Shown here piece after piece: positions 51,001-63,791 of a DNA stretch of 64,000 nt (positions within the stretch are counted from its first letter, which is position 1; every line of letters begins with the position of its first letter). A program made the position numbers and the translations under genes. Under the pieces are notes generated by a model, which was not told where the DNA came from, did no database searches, and saw nothing but the letters and a program-made list of their open reading frames with translations. The stretch is from Talinum fruticosum. Lineage: Eukaryota; Streptophyta; Magnoliopsida; Caryophyllales; Talinaceae. The stretch spans positions 4,975,001 through 5,039,000 of the forward strand of contig JAITYX010000030.1 of assembly GCA_021018815.1 (NCBI GenBank), read 5' to 3'.

Positions 51001-52171
51001 AGCATCGGCAACCCTTACAGCTTCCTTCAACCCAAGTATTACCATTTTTGAGAAATTGGATACTATCATAACGTCTTCTCACAATGGTAGAAAGATGAAA
51101 GTAACTTGTGTTTCGTCCCCTTCCAAGCATACGCAATTCCCGTGATTTTTGGAGCTAATGAAGAAACTCTTGATGCTCAACCTCTTCTAGAGAGTTGCGG
51201 ACAGCTGCTTCCATTTGAAAGGATTCCGGTGTTACTTGGGCCCATTTGGATACTTTGAAGATGATCTCTAAGAACTTGAGAGCTTTTTTCCTAATGTCCC
51301 CAAAGTTGTGATAATTCCAATTTTTCAGAGCAAATTTTGTCCACTTTAGCTTCCGAGTTGTTTTGAATGCAATCGAACCCCTCACTCTTTTATCCCATGC
51401 GCGACTAACTACCTCATTTTGAGTCCACATGACTTCAAATCGGAATGGTTTAGGCCATGAGTTAGTTTCCCGTCTAGGTCCAATAAAATGGAGAGATGAT
51501 CGGACCGTGGTGCAGAAAGATGGGTGACTCTAGCACGAGGAAATAGGAGCCTCCAATCTCCGGTAGCAAAAGTCCTGTCTAACCGCTCCCGAACATTAAA
51601 GGGGGTGGTCTCATATTATTCCAAGTGAACGGATAGCCAGCAAAGCCAAGATCCACTAGCCCATAAGAGTATACAATATTAGCAAGAGCATTGTTTGTTG
51701 TCTCACCCATAGGTCTGCCCCCTTCTTTGTCAAATGCTTCTAGTAGCTCATTAAGATCACCAATAAGTGCCCAAGGTAATGTGTTTTGGCGGATTCGAGA
51801 CTCCAAGTGATTCCAACAAACATTGTAGGACTCATAATTTGGGGCACCATAGACACAATACGAGTGTCCAATGTTGGAAAGCTGGGACAAGAGCGGAAGT
51901 ACAACTCAATGACATATTTATTAATAGAGCCAATATCAATTACAATACCATGCTGCCAACAAATAAAAAGACCACCCGAGAGCCCCACGGAATCGACTCC
52001 CGTATTATTTGGAAAACCTAAGGTCGTTAAAAAATTAACTAGAGACTCAACACTAGACTTAGTCTCGGAGATAAAAATAACATTAGGGCGGGCGGAGTTG
52101 ACAACACCTCGCACCGCTCGACGAGCCGTTGAGCTACGAAGCCCACGGCAATTCCAAGCTAGGAGCTTCAT
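48071..52171 (-). pseudogene. LINE ORF2: endonuclease, reverse transcriptase, RNase H
   Basis: Begins MKLLAWNCRGLRSSTARRAV at 52171 with IFISETKS, the first motifs of the exonuclease-endonuclease-phosphatase nuclease; PWALIGDLNELL and VDLGFAGYPFTWNN follow in another frame (51579-51890). RT motifs: YKAPGPDGFSPIFFKHYW (about 50840), [29 protein letters not shown] and HLMFADDLMLL (FADD in place of YADD). Then the zinc-binding region (WKGIVKCVDILRKGLCFRVE, 49400) and an RNase H tail (WVKRQINVDAHKIARW, 48200). The enzyme would nick target DNA and copy element RNA there. At least six frame changes make it non-functional. Confidence 0.88.
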
Positions 52172-52289
52172 GGTGCTTTTGGGGGCATGTTCAGGCCCGC
52201 CTCCTCGGCCTTAGAAGCAGTAACATCAGTTGAAGGAGAGATATCCGACCGTACCAATCCAATGGCGAGAGAGGTTCTTTTAGCTTTGA

Positions 52290-53140
52290 TTACCTTTCTC
52301 TTTCCAATGTCGGGGCTTTACCCATCACAAACGACATGTTATCCATCTCCAAATTCAAAGAAGATGCATTTTCATCCTCCAATGTTATCACATTAGTCTC
52401 TCTCGGTCTTTTTGGCATGATGACATAATCACTTAAGTCAACTCGCCCTTTTCTAGTTTGTAGAGTTTTTTCTTTTTGATTCACATGTGCAGCTTCTCCA
52501 CTATACCAGTTTAGCTGTTGTGATTGGATTCTCCACACAATCTCTTTGTTTGAGACATCTCGCCAAAGGTGCAAGTACATGGCCTGTTCTTTTTGAGGTT
52601 TAATCGCTTCGCACCACAAGCTAGAAACATGGGGCTCATGACTTTAGTTTCAGCTTTCATCCATTGCCCGAAAAAGTTGTAGTCTTTACTTCCGCTTCAC
52701 AATTCCAAGACTCATTGCCCAGTCTTCCACAAGTCAAAACAAAAATTTGGGAGTCGTTCATACTTAAAATCAATCCATGTATTAGTATGATCTTTGGTTT
52801 TGATATGGGTTCCCGGGCGTAGGGGTCGTTGAAGATCAATACCTAGTTTCATCCGAAAGTAAGTGTCGTCGTCCTCCCTTATGTCCACCTCCTGTAGTTC
52901 TCCTAAAATTGCCCCAATTCGTTCACGGTTCGCTTTGCTCCTCATAGTTAGAGGTACACCAAAGACCCTCACCCAAAAATTTGATGTGGAGAAGTCCATG
53001 TCGTCTACATCGATACCCATGTTCCATTTTCTCATAATCATATGGCACCCCATTATCGTCCAAGGCCCTTCATTATAGATACGCTTAACATCATCCGGAT
53101 GAGAGAACTTAAGCAAAAATATATTATCGAGACAAATATG
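52290..53140 (-). pseudogene. LINE ORF1, gag-like (DUF4283 and zinc knuckle)
   Basis: Reads IFLLKFSHPDDVKRIYNEGP, MGCHMIMRKWNMGIDVDDMD, NFWVRVFGVPLTMRSKANRE, LGIDLQRPLRPGT and IDFKYERLPNFC, the DUF4283 domain of plant LINE ORF1 proteins. After a frame change near 52750, LTCGRLGNESWNCE is the CCHC-type knuckle with the usual His replaced by Asn. It is an RNA-binding particle protein. The N-terminal part is missing and the tail (52290-52619) is in a further frame. Confidence 0.8.
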
Positions 53141-53643
53141 AGGTAGTTAGGCCGAATTTAGGGTTCCAAGCCCTGTGGATAGTGTTTTTGACTCGCATTC
53201 TTGTTCGAGCACCCTATCTAATTTCATTTCTTAAAAAGTTCAACCAAACACAAGTTATGAAAACTTGATACCTAAAGCTATCAAATTTTATTCCCAAACC
53301 TCCAACCAAACACCCCTTAGAAACATCCGTAAGAAGGAGTTTCCTTATTTTGTCCTTAAAATATTTAGCAGCGGTCATAGATTATAAACTCCTCATCCCC
53401 CCTTCTTTGGTTAGGGTTTGTTATGGGGTGGGTTGGGGGCTGAGAGATGATTGAGAGGCGAGAGTGAGAGGAGAGACTCAAAGTTGAGAGCAAGAGCCAA
53501 AGAAGAGGCTAAGAAGATGAGAGGCTAAGTTAGGGTTGGTAAAGCCTTCTAGGGTTCTTTTCATTTGCAATTATGAATATGTCCAAAAAAAGTCTACAAT
53601 TAGCATTCAGAATAATGGATATTAATGTAATTTCGGGCGGGGA

Positions 53644-54834
53644 TAGACCTGTCAATTCGGCGGACGAGTTAAATACGGGTTGGGTGTATTCGGGTTCGGG
53701 TAAAATATGGGTCGGGTGTATTTCGGGTTCGGGTAAAACACGGGCGATCGTATATCGGGTTATACGGGTTTCGGGTCGACCCAACGGGTCAAGACCGCCT
53801 TTTTATCGGTTATTTTTCTTTTTTAATTATAAAAATTAAGCATAATTTTTGCTTAAAATTGCCAATAATTCAACGAAAAGTATAGTATTTGTATTTTCTA
53901 AAAGGAATATTCAAAAATTTCATTATGATATTTGTGTAAGGTCCCATTGAGCTGAGCGGGTTGGCCGCTTGACGCGTTTAAATAAGGCCAACGAAAGATT
54001 GGGTTAGTAATGGTTTGAATAATAATGACTTGTTCTGTAATTATTAGTTTAAGGTTACGATGTTTATTTCACCGTTTATATTATACTAAGGAGGTTTATA
54101 TGCATGTTTAATGCATTTTAAAACAAATCGAGAAAGTTTTGACTTGGGTAGGCTTAACCGATCCATTTTGTGGCTTGTTGATTGTTTTAGTTCAGGTACG
54201 AGTAAACACGAGTTTAAAGTAAATAAGAATTAGAGATTTATAATAAACTAAAATTATTATTTTTAATTATAACATCAAAATTTTAAATCATTATAGTAGT
54301 ATTATTTCTACAAAATAAAAGTGTATTAATTAGATGTGACTAGGTATATTCAATTCACCAAAAATACAACAATATAACTTGTACACTTGTAGTATTTTAA
54401 TATATTACACCATTTGAATCCATATATGTTTTGATTGAAATTAACTATGCATAATTTTTGTATATAATGGCTTTTGTTTATGAGGAAGAAGTTGAGAAAT
54501 GAAACCGTATCGGTCTTCGTCTCGTAAATGATTGCAATAAATATGTAACGTCTCTCTAAATAATCTAATATGATAAATAACCATTATTAAAAGAGTGATA
54601 AATTGAAGGAAAAATCATATAATGTGCATGAAACATGCAATCAACACGTCACAAAACTAAAATGGTTGTTTTTATTGCCTTGACCCAACGGGTCAAATAG
54701 GTTCGAGTCGGGTTTGACCAGACTAATTTGCGAGTTTTTTGGGTTTGGTTTTTTCAGATTCGGATCGAGAAAATCGTGTCCAAAACCCAAAATTTTCGGG
54801 TGGGTTCGAGTCGAGTCAGTTTTTGCCAGGTCTA
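53644..54834. mobile_element. hAT-like non-autonomous element, 1.19 kb
   Basis: Ends TAGACCTGTCAA and, reversed, TAGACCTGGCAA; subterminal GGGTCGGG/CGGGTTCGGG words on both sides as in many plant hAT elements. Flanking octamers GGCGGGGA and AGTGGGCA agree at 5 of 8 positions, a possible decayed 8-bp duplication. No transposase. Confidence 0.55.
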
Positions 54835-55682
54835 AGTGGGCAATTTTCGCCGTCCTCTCTCGGGAAATGATTTCCTCACCCCACCAGGGTTCAGGGAATT
54901 TTCCCCAATCTAGGGCTGCCATCCCTATGGGGGTGGGGGCTTGCATCTTTTTTATCGATCCATTGGAAAAGCACATTAGACTCAATTACGCTTTGAATTT
55001 TTTACTTTTATCAGTAAGAAATAGAGTTTAAATTTTACTAAGAGATCAGTCAAATGACATATTTAGTTGATCATACATTTTATTATTGTTTATTTACAAT
55101 CTAAGGATGGAGTTTGAAGTCTTTTGGTAACGTTATTCTATCTCTCTTAAATTAATTTAAAAAAAGAATTCTAAGCTTTCTACTTTTTAAACACTCTCTC
55201 CCACTTCCCTTTTTTTTTTTTTAATGATTGATAAGCTTCAAACGAAGGAAATATAAAAACGATAAGGTAATTAATTAGCCTAATATATCGCTATAATAGC
55301 TACAAGTACCTGAGCAGTGAACATTATTCATACATGAGGAACAATTAAACAGACATCAAATTATGCAGAGACATTATATATAGAGAGAGAGCTGGGGGAA
55401 GAATCACTAATAGGGATATGGATTGAGTTTCTCTCAGTAAAGTGGGTTATCAATTCGTAAGATCATGAAAGAGATCCTTTCCTTTCCTAACAAAGTTCGA
55501 TTCTCTTATAGTGTGTATATATATAGAGAGAGAGAGAACTATTACGAAATGATTCCAACCAGAATTTGGATTTGAAATCAGCAAATTATTTTGATGTAAT
55601 TCGGCCGGCACAGAAAATGCTAATATAACATCTGTGAAATGGATGTTGACAGCAAAGTACGTGGTGCATTAATTTGTATCCT
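54835..55682. other. Intergenic region downstream of the last BAHD copy
   Basis: Contains short (GA)n tracts (about 55382 and 55528) and the likely 3'UTR of the BAHD gene on the minus strand. No other gene seen. Confidence 0.5.
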
Positions 55683-57031
55683 CTATGGAGTAGAAGAGAC
55701 GACGCCCATGAACTCCTCATCCGATTCAAGAGCTCTCATTGAATCAGGGGAAAGACATATCTCAAGATCCACACTCCCTCCTCCTTCGTATCCGGGATAA
55801 GAGCTTACTTTCCCTACAAACTTGTTAGCATATCCACTTCGAACTGCCACTGCTTTCCCTAGCCCGAATTCATTCCCATACATGTCGAATCTCGGTGAAC
55901 TTCCCATCATCACACTGTTGGGATCGAACATCGTCCCAACTTGGTACACAATCGGAGACTCCAACCATTCCTTGACGAAATCACGCACTGTCTTGTCCGT
56001 GTGGTCTGCCACGGCTTGGTGCAACATTAGTGCCGCCCACCCCAAGCTTTGTTCGAGCAATTCTCGAACTGTGGTTGTTCCTTTCACTGCATTGAGCGCG
56101 TTGGCGAAGTAGGTTTTAGGCAAAGGTGGGTCCAATCGTGGCCTATTGTTGACTGCTAGTCTGCAATTGGTAATCTGATCACGAGGTATGCGGTTTGCTC
56201 GAACGATTGACCTCCATACCAAAGCTGATAGAGCTTGAAAGGAGGAGATTTTGGTAGTATTGCTTTCTTGATTAGCCTTTGCTTTGAGCCGTGCTATAGA
56301 CTCGGATGAAAAATGGAAGATTCCCTCTCTAAGTGGAGGCCTTTCATGCCTACTTATAAATTCATCCGGGTGGGAGTAGGGAAGGGGGATGGGGAGGGCA
56401 TACCCATCCGGAAGCCGACGTTTATGGATAGGAGGGTTCGAAATCCAACCCTCCTTTCCTTTTGCCATGTGAATCTCGGACCAAGAGTTCCAAAAATGCC
56501 AATACGCAGCCCCATCTCCTAGCACGTGGTTCATGGAAACTCCGATGAAAACCACATCGAGCAACTCAGTGACCTGAACCGATAGCAGAGGCCGCGTGTG
56601 CCCATCATAATTCGCAGCCTTATGGTGGTCGAAAAAGGACTGAACCACTAGAGGGACATCGGGTGGTGAGAGAATATCGGACATGGCCAGATCTAAAGTT
56701 GCATGGATGAACCTGGCTCCAGGGGCCTTGTTGCACTCTACAAAGACCAAGCATTCATGCCGGGCTTCATCTACCCGAGTCACGAGCTGGCCCGCCAGTG
56801 GGTAGAAATGAACCAGGGTCCGAGAGAGAGACTCCTTGAGACTCTCAAGAAGTTGATCCATGGAGAAATCTGAACAAGGTTTGGCAAAGAGGAGGCCCTT
56901 TTGGATGTAGTTCACGGAGAGCATGGCTAGATCCCAGGGACCCAAGTGGTAGGGGTTTTGGAATCCTCGACCTCATACTTTGGCTTGATGAAGCACTCTG
57001 ATATTTGCTGAACGGCTGCCAAATTATTCAT
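55683..57031 (-). CDS. BAHD acyltransferase (At3g50280-like), one frame break
   Basis: From ATG 57031 (MNNLAAVQQISECFIKPKYE) the protein matches its paralogues until 56952-56959, where the minus strand reads AAAACCCC; one more A or C would restore the family-like DSKxPYHLGPWDLAMLS. The next 420 residues are uninterrupted: HxxxD is NHVLGD, and GSSPRFDMYGNEFGLGKAVA and CLSPDSMRALESDEEFMGVV are present. Translation could start at Met 56945, but that would drop about 30 N-terminal residues present in the family. It lies 10 kb from the tandem cluster, separated by the Tourist/LINE and hAT insertions, and is about as diverged from the intact copy as the other paralogues. Probably a working gene with an assembly error, or a recent pseudogene. 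Confidence 0.8.
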
Positions 57032-60000
57032 CTTCTGATCTTCGATGTTAAGGCCTATGAGTTACGGGAGATACAGGAGGTAGAAGGCTGATATGATCTC
57101 AGCTTAATCTGGACATTGATCTTATCGATCTTCAACTTTTCTTTTACTATAATTGTTTTTTTTTTTAATATATTTGAAGAATCTAATCCTTAGCTTTGGC
57201 ATATATATTGTGATTCGTCAAGTGGTTCCTTTTTTTTTTAAATTTGAGAAAAGCGTGATAATTCTCGGCATTTGCTCAAAGATCTGGAAACTTGGCAAAT
57301 ATTTTAATGTACGTGTTATGCTGGATGTAGTTGTTTCCTTTGTTAGCGTGGCTTCTGTAGTAGTGTAATCAACATATTTGGACCGTCATTTCCGGATAAT
57401 AAGTGTCGTATCGGCCCAATATTCATTGCATTTCCTTTGCCTTCTTTCTCTCTCGATTTTTCCCCACCTCGTACATTCTATCCGATAAGATTAAATATGT
57501 GTTTCTGAAAGAGATATATAATTTCATTTTGTATGAGAAGCATGGCACGACTCGATTGTTTAGTAACACTCCCACTGTCAGATGGAATTAGGAGCGTGTA
57601 CGGTGAGTGGGAAAAATAATTACAAATATATTATATATGGATTTTATTTTATTTAGTTTTATTTTATAATTTTATACCTGTTTATAATTGCTTATAATTT
57701 TTGTATAATTAACTTTATAATTATTTTATAACTAGTTTGGACTCGTCTTATGCACGGAATAATGTAATACTCCTTAATAAGTTATGAACTAAAAAAGTAA
57801 ATATTTAATAACTACATTTAATAAATGAGATCAATAATCGAAAATGCTACAATCACCATATGGTATGCTTCCACCCTTATCTAATTACACATGATTGAGT
57901 GTGGCAGAAAAATAAGCAAAAATGAGTTGCTCGAGATCATTTTCATACATAATAATGTGGAAAAATATAACCACTCTTGTAAGAGTAATACTAACCTATT
58001 AAGGTATATCCATGTATATTAAGAGTGGTGATTTACATCTATTGAAAAAATGATTATTTAGCATGGATAATAAGCGTGGCGGATAATAAGTGTGACGGTT
58101 ATTTTGAGATAATTGAAATACATAAAAAGAATTTTTTTCGCATTGGACAATTTATGATAATCATATAAGTCAAATACTAAATTTACAATCACAAAGAAAT
58201 TTTTTAAAAAATAATTGAAAAGAATTTTTATAAAAATTAAACACATAAAGGAAATATTTTTATGCAAATTTTCGATTTCTCTCTTTTATAGCACAATGCC
58301 CAATATATTGAAAAAATCAAAATAAGAAATAAACCTCAAATCTCAAACTCTAATCTCGTTTTCTCTCTTATTTTCTACTTAATCGAGTAAATTTCACATG
58401 TGTCCGCTTTATATCTTTTTTTTTCTTAATGTTGTTTAAAGAAAAGTAAAATAAAATAAAACTTAAAAAATTCACCTTAATGAACATAACCCTAATTTGA
58501 AGAAGAACTAAGTATTTTTAATCCAGAGGCGGATCTACGTTAGGGCAACTGCGGTCACTCAACCCCAGTCCTTTCGAGAGAAAAACATGGCATAAAGAGT
58601 AAAAAAATAATATATTTTAATTAACCCTAGTTAATTACAAAAAGAATTTTGTACCTTAACTGGTGACAACCTAAGTGTCTATATCGGTGGTAGAAGTTGC
58701 TTCAAGCGAAACTGGCAATAGGAAAAAAATACTCGCTCAAGGGGTAATATGTCCATAGATATAAGTATGGTGAGTGATGGTGTTTTCTTTGGATATAAGT
58801 GTGTAGTTAAAGACGACTCTCATCCGACTTATTTAGTGTGTGGAATATTTGTCCACTCATACCATTTCCACACTTAACATAAGTATGATAAACGCGTGGA
58901 TGCATGTCGTATTTTGAAAATGATAGAATAGACACAAAATTTAAAAGTAAGTGGAAAAGCAGATAAACTCATGATCCAAACAAATCAAATTAGACAAAAA
59001 ATTACATAAATAAGTAGTTAAACTCATATCTTAATCATAATAGACCTCCTCTAATTGACCGACCCTTACCGATTCAATCAATTTCAAAACTTAGAGCCAC
59101 TAATTAAAAATTAGTTTGAAACCGATATCATGTTCTTTAGTCACCTCAACCACATCTTCCTAGCAAATTAATAAACCAAACAATGACAGAAGCTATTGTT
59201 ACATCTTTACAATACATATTTTATTTTTTAGTAGAAAGGAAGCAGAAATTTTCTCATCTAATGAAATATCTTATTCATCCACCCAAAAATATATAATTAA
59301 ATATATATTGTTCACTTTGATAGTTATCTCATTAGATTTCAGTCGAATCACAATTTGAAGTCACAAAGGAAAAAAAAAACGTAACTTGTGATTCTCAAAT
59401 GTAAATCAAATCAAACCAAAATTTGAAATGATATAGATTATACTTTTTAGGTTAAAAATATTGGTGAATTAACCTTAACACCGTTAAAAATAATAGAATA
59501 TCCTTTAATTATTTTCTAAAATATTATTCTATAATTTATCTTAAATAAAATTACTCTTAATTACATCCCTTCTTTAAAATCATTCAATATACTTTTTGTC
59601 ATCAACATATTTTTTTTGAATTTTTCATAGGTTTTTACTAATGATTGACGTGAGAATGAATTACATTGATTGATAATAGGATAGATATCTCAGTAATTTT
59701 ATATTAATTTTATTTTGAGTGCTAATATATTTTAATTTTCAGATTATTTTTCTATTTATTTTTGTTATTTTTAGTCAAATTGTTAGAAGTTGGATTAAAT
59801 TAGTTTCCTTTGGTTAATTTTATTTTTTTATATTATTATAGGGTTTAGTTAGAGTATTAATATCTTAGTATTAATTTTCTTAGTTTTTATGATTAATTTA
59901 ATTATTTTTTTGATTTATTTTCTAATTTAGGTTAAAGCAAGTTTTTAATTTAATAAATTTATAAATTAAATTTTTGTATTTTAATTTTAGGCTTTTAGTG

Positions 60001-60434
60001 TATGTTTCGGTCCAAAAAATAGTTTTAATATTCTAGTTTATTTAATTATTTATTTTCATATGTATTGTAGTGTAATTGATTATTTGTTTAACTTTCTATT
60101 TTAGATTATGTTTTTGTTTTTCTGTTTTAATTGTGTTTAATTTTTCTGAAAAATTTAAAAAAGTTTTTATGTTTTTAATTCTGTCCAGAGTTTTAATTTA
60201 GTTCATTATATAATTTTCTGTAATTTTTATTTAATAATTTTCTGCTCAATTTGGTTTTATTTTATGTTTTATATTTTTTAAAATTAATAAGGCTAATTAT
60301 TTACTGTTTAATTTTTAGATTTAGAATAAATAATTTTATAATATTATTTATTTATTTTTCAGCAAGGGGATCCAATATTACCTTGATACAGTCTACTTTT
60401 AAAGGGAAACCTTTTTTTCCTTTCGATGAATTTT
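57032..60434. other. AT-rich intergenic DNA with old repeat traces
   Basis: Upstream region of the BAHD gene. ACTAG|T next to a CGT...ACG hairpin at 57732-57760 resembles a minus-strand Helitron 3' end. CAGAGGCGGATCTACG at about 58524 resembles the end of a common plant non-autonomous transposon. Neither could be bounded. No coding sequence supported. Confidence 0.4.
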
Positions 60435-60828
60435 ATCGTTTATTTAATTATTTATATCAATGACTTATTTTTAATGAACAAATAATTTTTATGGTTGAGA
60501 CTACACCAAGCTCCTACAATCACTCTTGTTGTAGTATTTAGTCTATTTAAAAAGATTACTATTATATATTGTATAGATTTATTAGAAAAAATATACTAAT
60601 GAGACTGTATTATCACACACACAAAAAAGGAGGAGGATAGTTCACTTATAAAAGGATTTTTTTATTTGGATAAATTATATTATTTATTTATTTATTTAAG
60701 TATTTACATCAACGACTCATATTCAATGGACAAATAATTTTTATGGTTAAGATTAGTCTAATTTCTTACAATCACTCCCATTACAATATTTGACCAATTT
60801 AAAAATATTACTATTATATATTGCATAG

Positions 60829-60912
<84 letters not shown>

Positions 60913-60917
60913 GTTAA

Positions 60918-60953
<36 letters not shown>

Positions 60954-61031
60954 CATTATTAGTATTATTATTATTATTATTATAAGTATTATTATCATTA
61001 TGATTATTGTGATTATTATTATCATTATGAC

Positions 61032-61081
<50 letters not shown>

Positions 61082-61210
61082 GAGTCCATAGATGAGTGGA
61101 AACTTATTTTTTTAAATGATAAATTATTTATTTTTTTATTGGACGAAACTCCTTAATTCACTCTCGAGTCGCTATATCATACTTTTGAAAAGATTACTAT
61201 TATATAGTAT
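60435..61210. repeat. Imperfect tandem repeat with a long (ATT)n tract
   Basis: CAAATAATTTTTATGGTT and AAAAGATTACTATTATATA-type words recur at about 60478-60580, 60730-60830 and, in part, 61180-61210 (period about 250). (ATT)n fills 60829-61081 with scattered interruptions. Confidence 0.75.
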
Positions 61211-62730
61211 ATAGATTTTTTACAGTCTTATAACTTGTAAAATAGAGTCATAGTTGAATTAGCGAGTGAATTTATTTAAAAATAATTATTTTTAGTGGTG
61301 GATTTTTAAAAAATTTCTTTAATTTATAGGGTCACTGTGTAATTGAACTTGCTATTTTTAAACAATTACACAAAAAGGATAGCAATAATGTAAATTTTAT
61401 ATAACAAAAGGTCAAATTCAAAGTACACGTTTAAATAAAAATATACTAGTGTTGTATCTTTATGATGTAATGAATTTAGTTATTATTTTAATTTTATTAA
61501 TATAAATAAATAATAAAATATATAATTTTAAAAGAAGATGATAATTTTATAATTATATAATTATTATTTTTTATGTAATTTTTAAAATTTCTTTTGTTTT
61601 CCTATCATTGTTATATTTACTAGTTTCTAAAATTTTATAATATGTGAGACTTTTTCTTTCTATTTTTGATAGGTAAATAAATATCTTTTAAATACTAATT
61701 GGTTTAATAACAATTATATTATAGTCATACTAATTACTTTATATATATATACCAAGTGAGTGTTACCCTAGTGGCTAAAATTAATATATGTTTGACATGT
61801 AGGATGCTTATATAGCATTACAATAATATAAGATAGTTATTGCAATGCTACATAAGCATCGTACATATCAATTATACATTGATTCTACTTAATTTTTAGG
61901 ATATTTAGATGGTTCATGCACATAATTAAGTTAAAAAATGACCTTTTTTTTTTTTTGTAAAATTACATATTATATGTTTATTATGTTGGATGTGTATGCT
62001 TCTAAAATTAATTTATTTTAATTTTTTGAATAATATTGTGCAATATTATAAATTTAGATAAAATATTGTCTTTACCTTATGGACATTTTTTCAAAAGAAA
62101 TTAGGATTTTAAAGTTTAAAACTGCAAAAATTTGTAAAGACAAATAATGAAAATAATAACAATAAGTTATCATGATAAGTTATAAAAAATAAATATAAAT
62201 ATTTTTATATTAAATATTTAAATAAAAATATATCCACTTATATTCTTTTTATTTATTATTAGTTTTTATTATTATAAATTAATTAAAATTATAAAATTAT
62301 AAAAATAAAATTAATTAATGTCCTTACATAGGAGGGGTATAATCCTAGTGTAATGATCAAAAAGAAAAACTGTCATTTATGGACAGAATTCAGGCAAATG
62401 TCCAAATGCCTACAGTATACGTTGAGTACCCTTGTCGTGTTAATTAAGCGGAGGTTGAATCAGAATTTAGAAGCTGATCAATCCCTTTTACCCGATCCCT
62501 AATTCACAGTCTTCATTCATACCCAATATTTCTCAAATTAATAGTCCAAGTCTTTATCCTCCCTTTGCCATAAAAAACAACAAAGTCAATCCTTCAGACA
62601 AATATGCATATCGATAAATACCCTCCCCTCCCCTTTTTGATTAAATCCAATGCGCTACATATCCTCTCAGAAACACAATCAGTTTTATTGCCCAGTTTAA
62701 AGCCCCAATTACTCTCCAAAGAGTTGAAAA
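61211..62730. other. AT-rich intergenic DNA
   Basis: No gene seen. The last 300 bases are less AT-rich and promoter-like (C-rich tracts, GATAAATACCC near 62612), upstream of the small frame at 62731. Confidence 0.35.
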
Positions 62731-62862
62731 ATGAGGCTTCAAATCCCAAAACTGCATGTGAAGCCATTTAGTATTTTGATTTTGTTGGTGAGTTTTAGTG
62801 TTGTCTTAGAGCATGGAAGCTGCAACAGAAAGTTGGTGGAGCTGGCAAAATTTGGACCATGA
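62731..62862 (+). CDS. Possible small secreted peptide (43 residues), unidentified
   Basis: ATG at 62731 opens a 43-residue frame: a basic start (MRLQIPKLHVKPF), a hydrophobic run (SILILLVSFSVVL) fitting a signal peptide, then EHGSCNRKLVELAKFGP and TGA. Upstream is a TATA-like element about 115 bp before the ATG and C/T-rich leader sequence. The following 170 bases hold other open frames (one with FFPGALPKYSPHV), so the gene could be longer with a frame change. I do not recognise a CLE, IDA or other peptide motif. Size and base composition stand out from the AT-rich surroundings, but chance is possible. Confidence 0.25.
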   Translation: MRLQIPKLHVKPFSILILLVSFSVVLEHGSCNRKLVELAKFGP

Positions 62863-63716
62863 ATAAGTTTGGAAGGTTGAGAGCAGCCTGAGGAGAGAAA
62901 AGAAAGAAAGTCAGGTGTTCTTCCCAGGAGCGCTACCTAAATATTCGCCTCATGTTTCATCTGAAGCGAATTCCCCGACTTTATTCCTCCTGGTCCTTGA
63001 AGCTAAGAACAACTAATTTCGGCTGAATTTTATAGCATGCTTAGTGTGTAATAATTGTATTATTTGTTCCAAGTATTATTGATGAGAAACATACTTATGC
63101 AGGTGCAAATCCAGGAGCTTATTGGGGGGGTCGCTCGAGGTCACAATTTATCAACATCCAATTGCATGTTTAGTTAACACTAGATAAGAAAAATGCACAC
63201 TTGATGTCTATTTAATACTACACTAGTTACAAAATATATGCTCCATTCATCCCAGAAAAATTATCTGATTTGATATTTTATGATCTCTAATGCTTAGTGT
63301 CTAATGCATTACGTAATCCCAGATAAGTATACTTTGACTATAGATTCTTAGAATTATGCTATAGAAAAATAACAAAAGTATTATTATTAAATTACTTTTG
63401 TAAATAATTCTATTGATAGTCATTTTATATTAAAAATTAATATATATTCTGATAAATTATTGTCAAAATTTACAAAACTTCACCTCAAAAGTAAAAAAAA
63501 TGAGATTTTTTGGGACAGGGGAATAATATGCAGATTTCTAAATATTTAAGTTTGTAATTCCTGATGATGACACAATTTTATTTTCCATCGATCAATGATT
63601 AACAACATATCAATCAGTAACTTATATCGACTTTTAATAAACAAAACACAAGCTAAATTCATACTAATTTTTTTAGTGTTGGGGCCATGGCCCTCCTTGG
63701 CATGTTATAGCTTCGC

Positions 63717-63791
<75 letters not shown>

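Larger units (their letters stand above)
48021..53215 (-). mobile_element. L1-type LINE, about 5.2 kb, 5'-truncated and decayed
   Basis: Minus-strand order: gag-like ORF1, then endonuclease, reverse transcriptase, zinc-binding RT-associated domain and RNase H, ending in a poly-A tail (T run at 48021-48031 on the plus strand). This is the layout of plant L1 elements with RNase H. ORF1 begins within its DUF4283 domain, so the 5' end is truncated; the exact 5' edge (53140-53215) and target duplication are unclear. Confidence 0.9.
47282..53316. mobile_element. Tourist-like element with a LINE inside
   Basis: Terminal repeats GGGGCTGTTTGGTTCG and, reversed, GGGGTGTTTGGTTGG; TTA on both sides (47279-47281, 53317-53319). 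Element sequence occupies 47282-48020 and about 53216-53316, with GTTTGGTT words repeated in the ends. This fits a Tourist/PIF-Harbinger MITE of about 0.85 kb into which a LINE inserted. Confidence 0.75.

Noticed and set aside
48010..53230. Target duplication AATTTTCAT / AATTTCAT around the LINE
   Set aside because: Lengths differ and AT-rich words match easily; not firm enough to fix the LINE 5' edge.
60753..61089. Poly-Ile and poly-Asn frames
   Set aside because: Translations of the (ATT)n tract.
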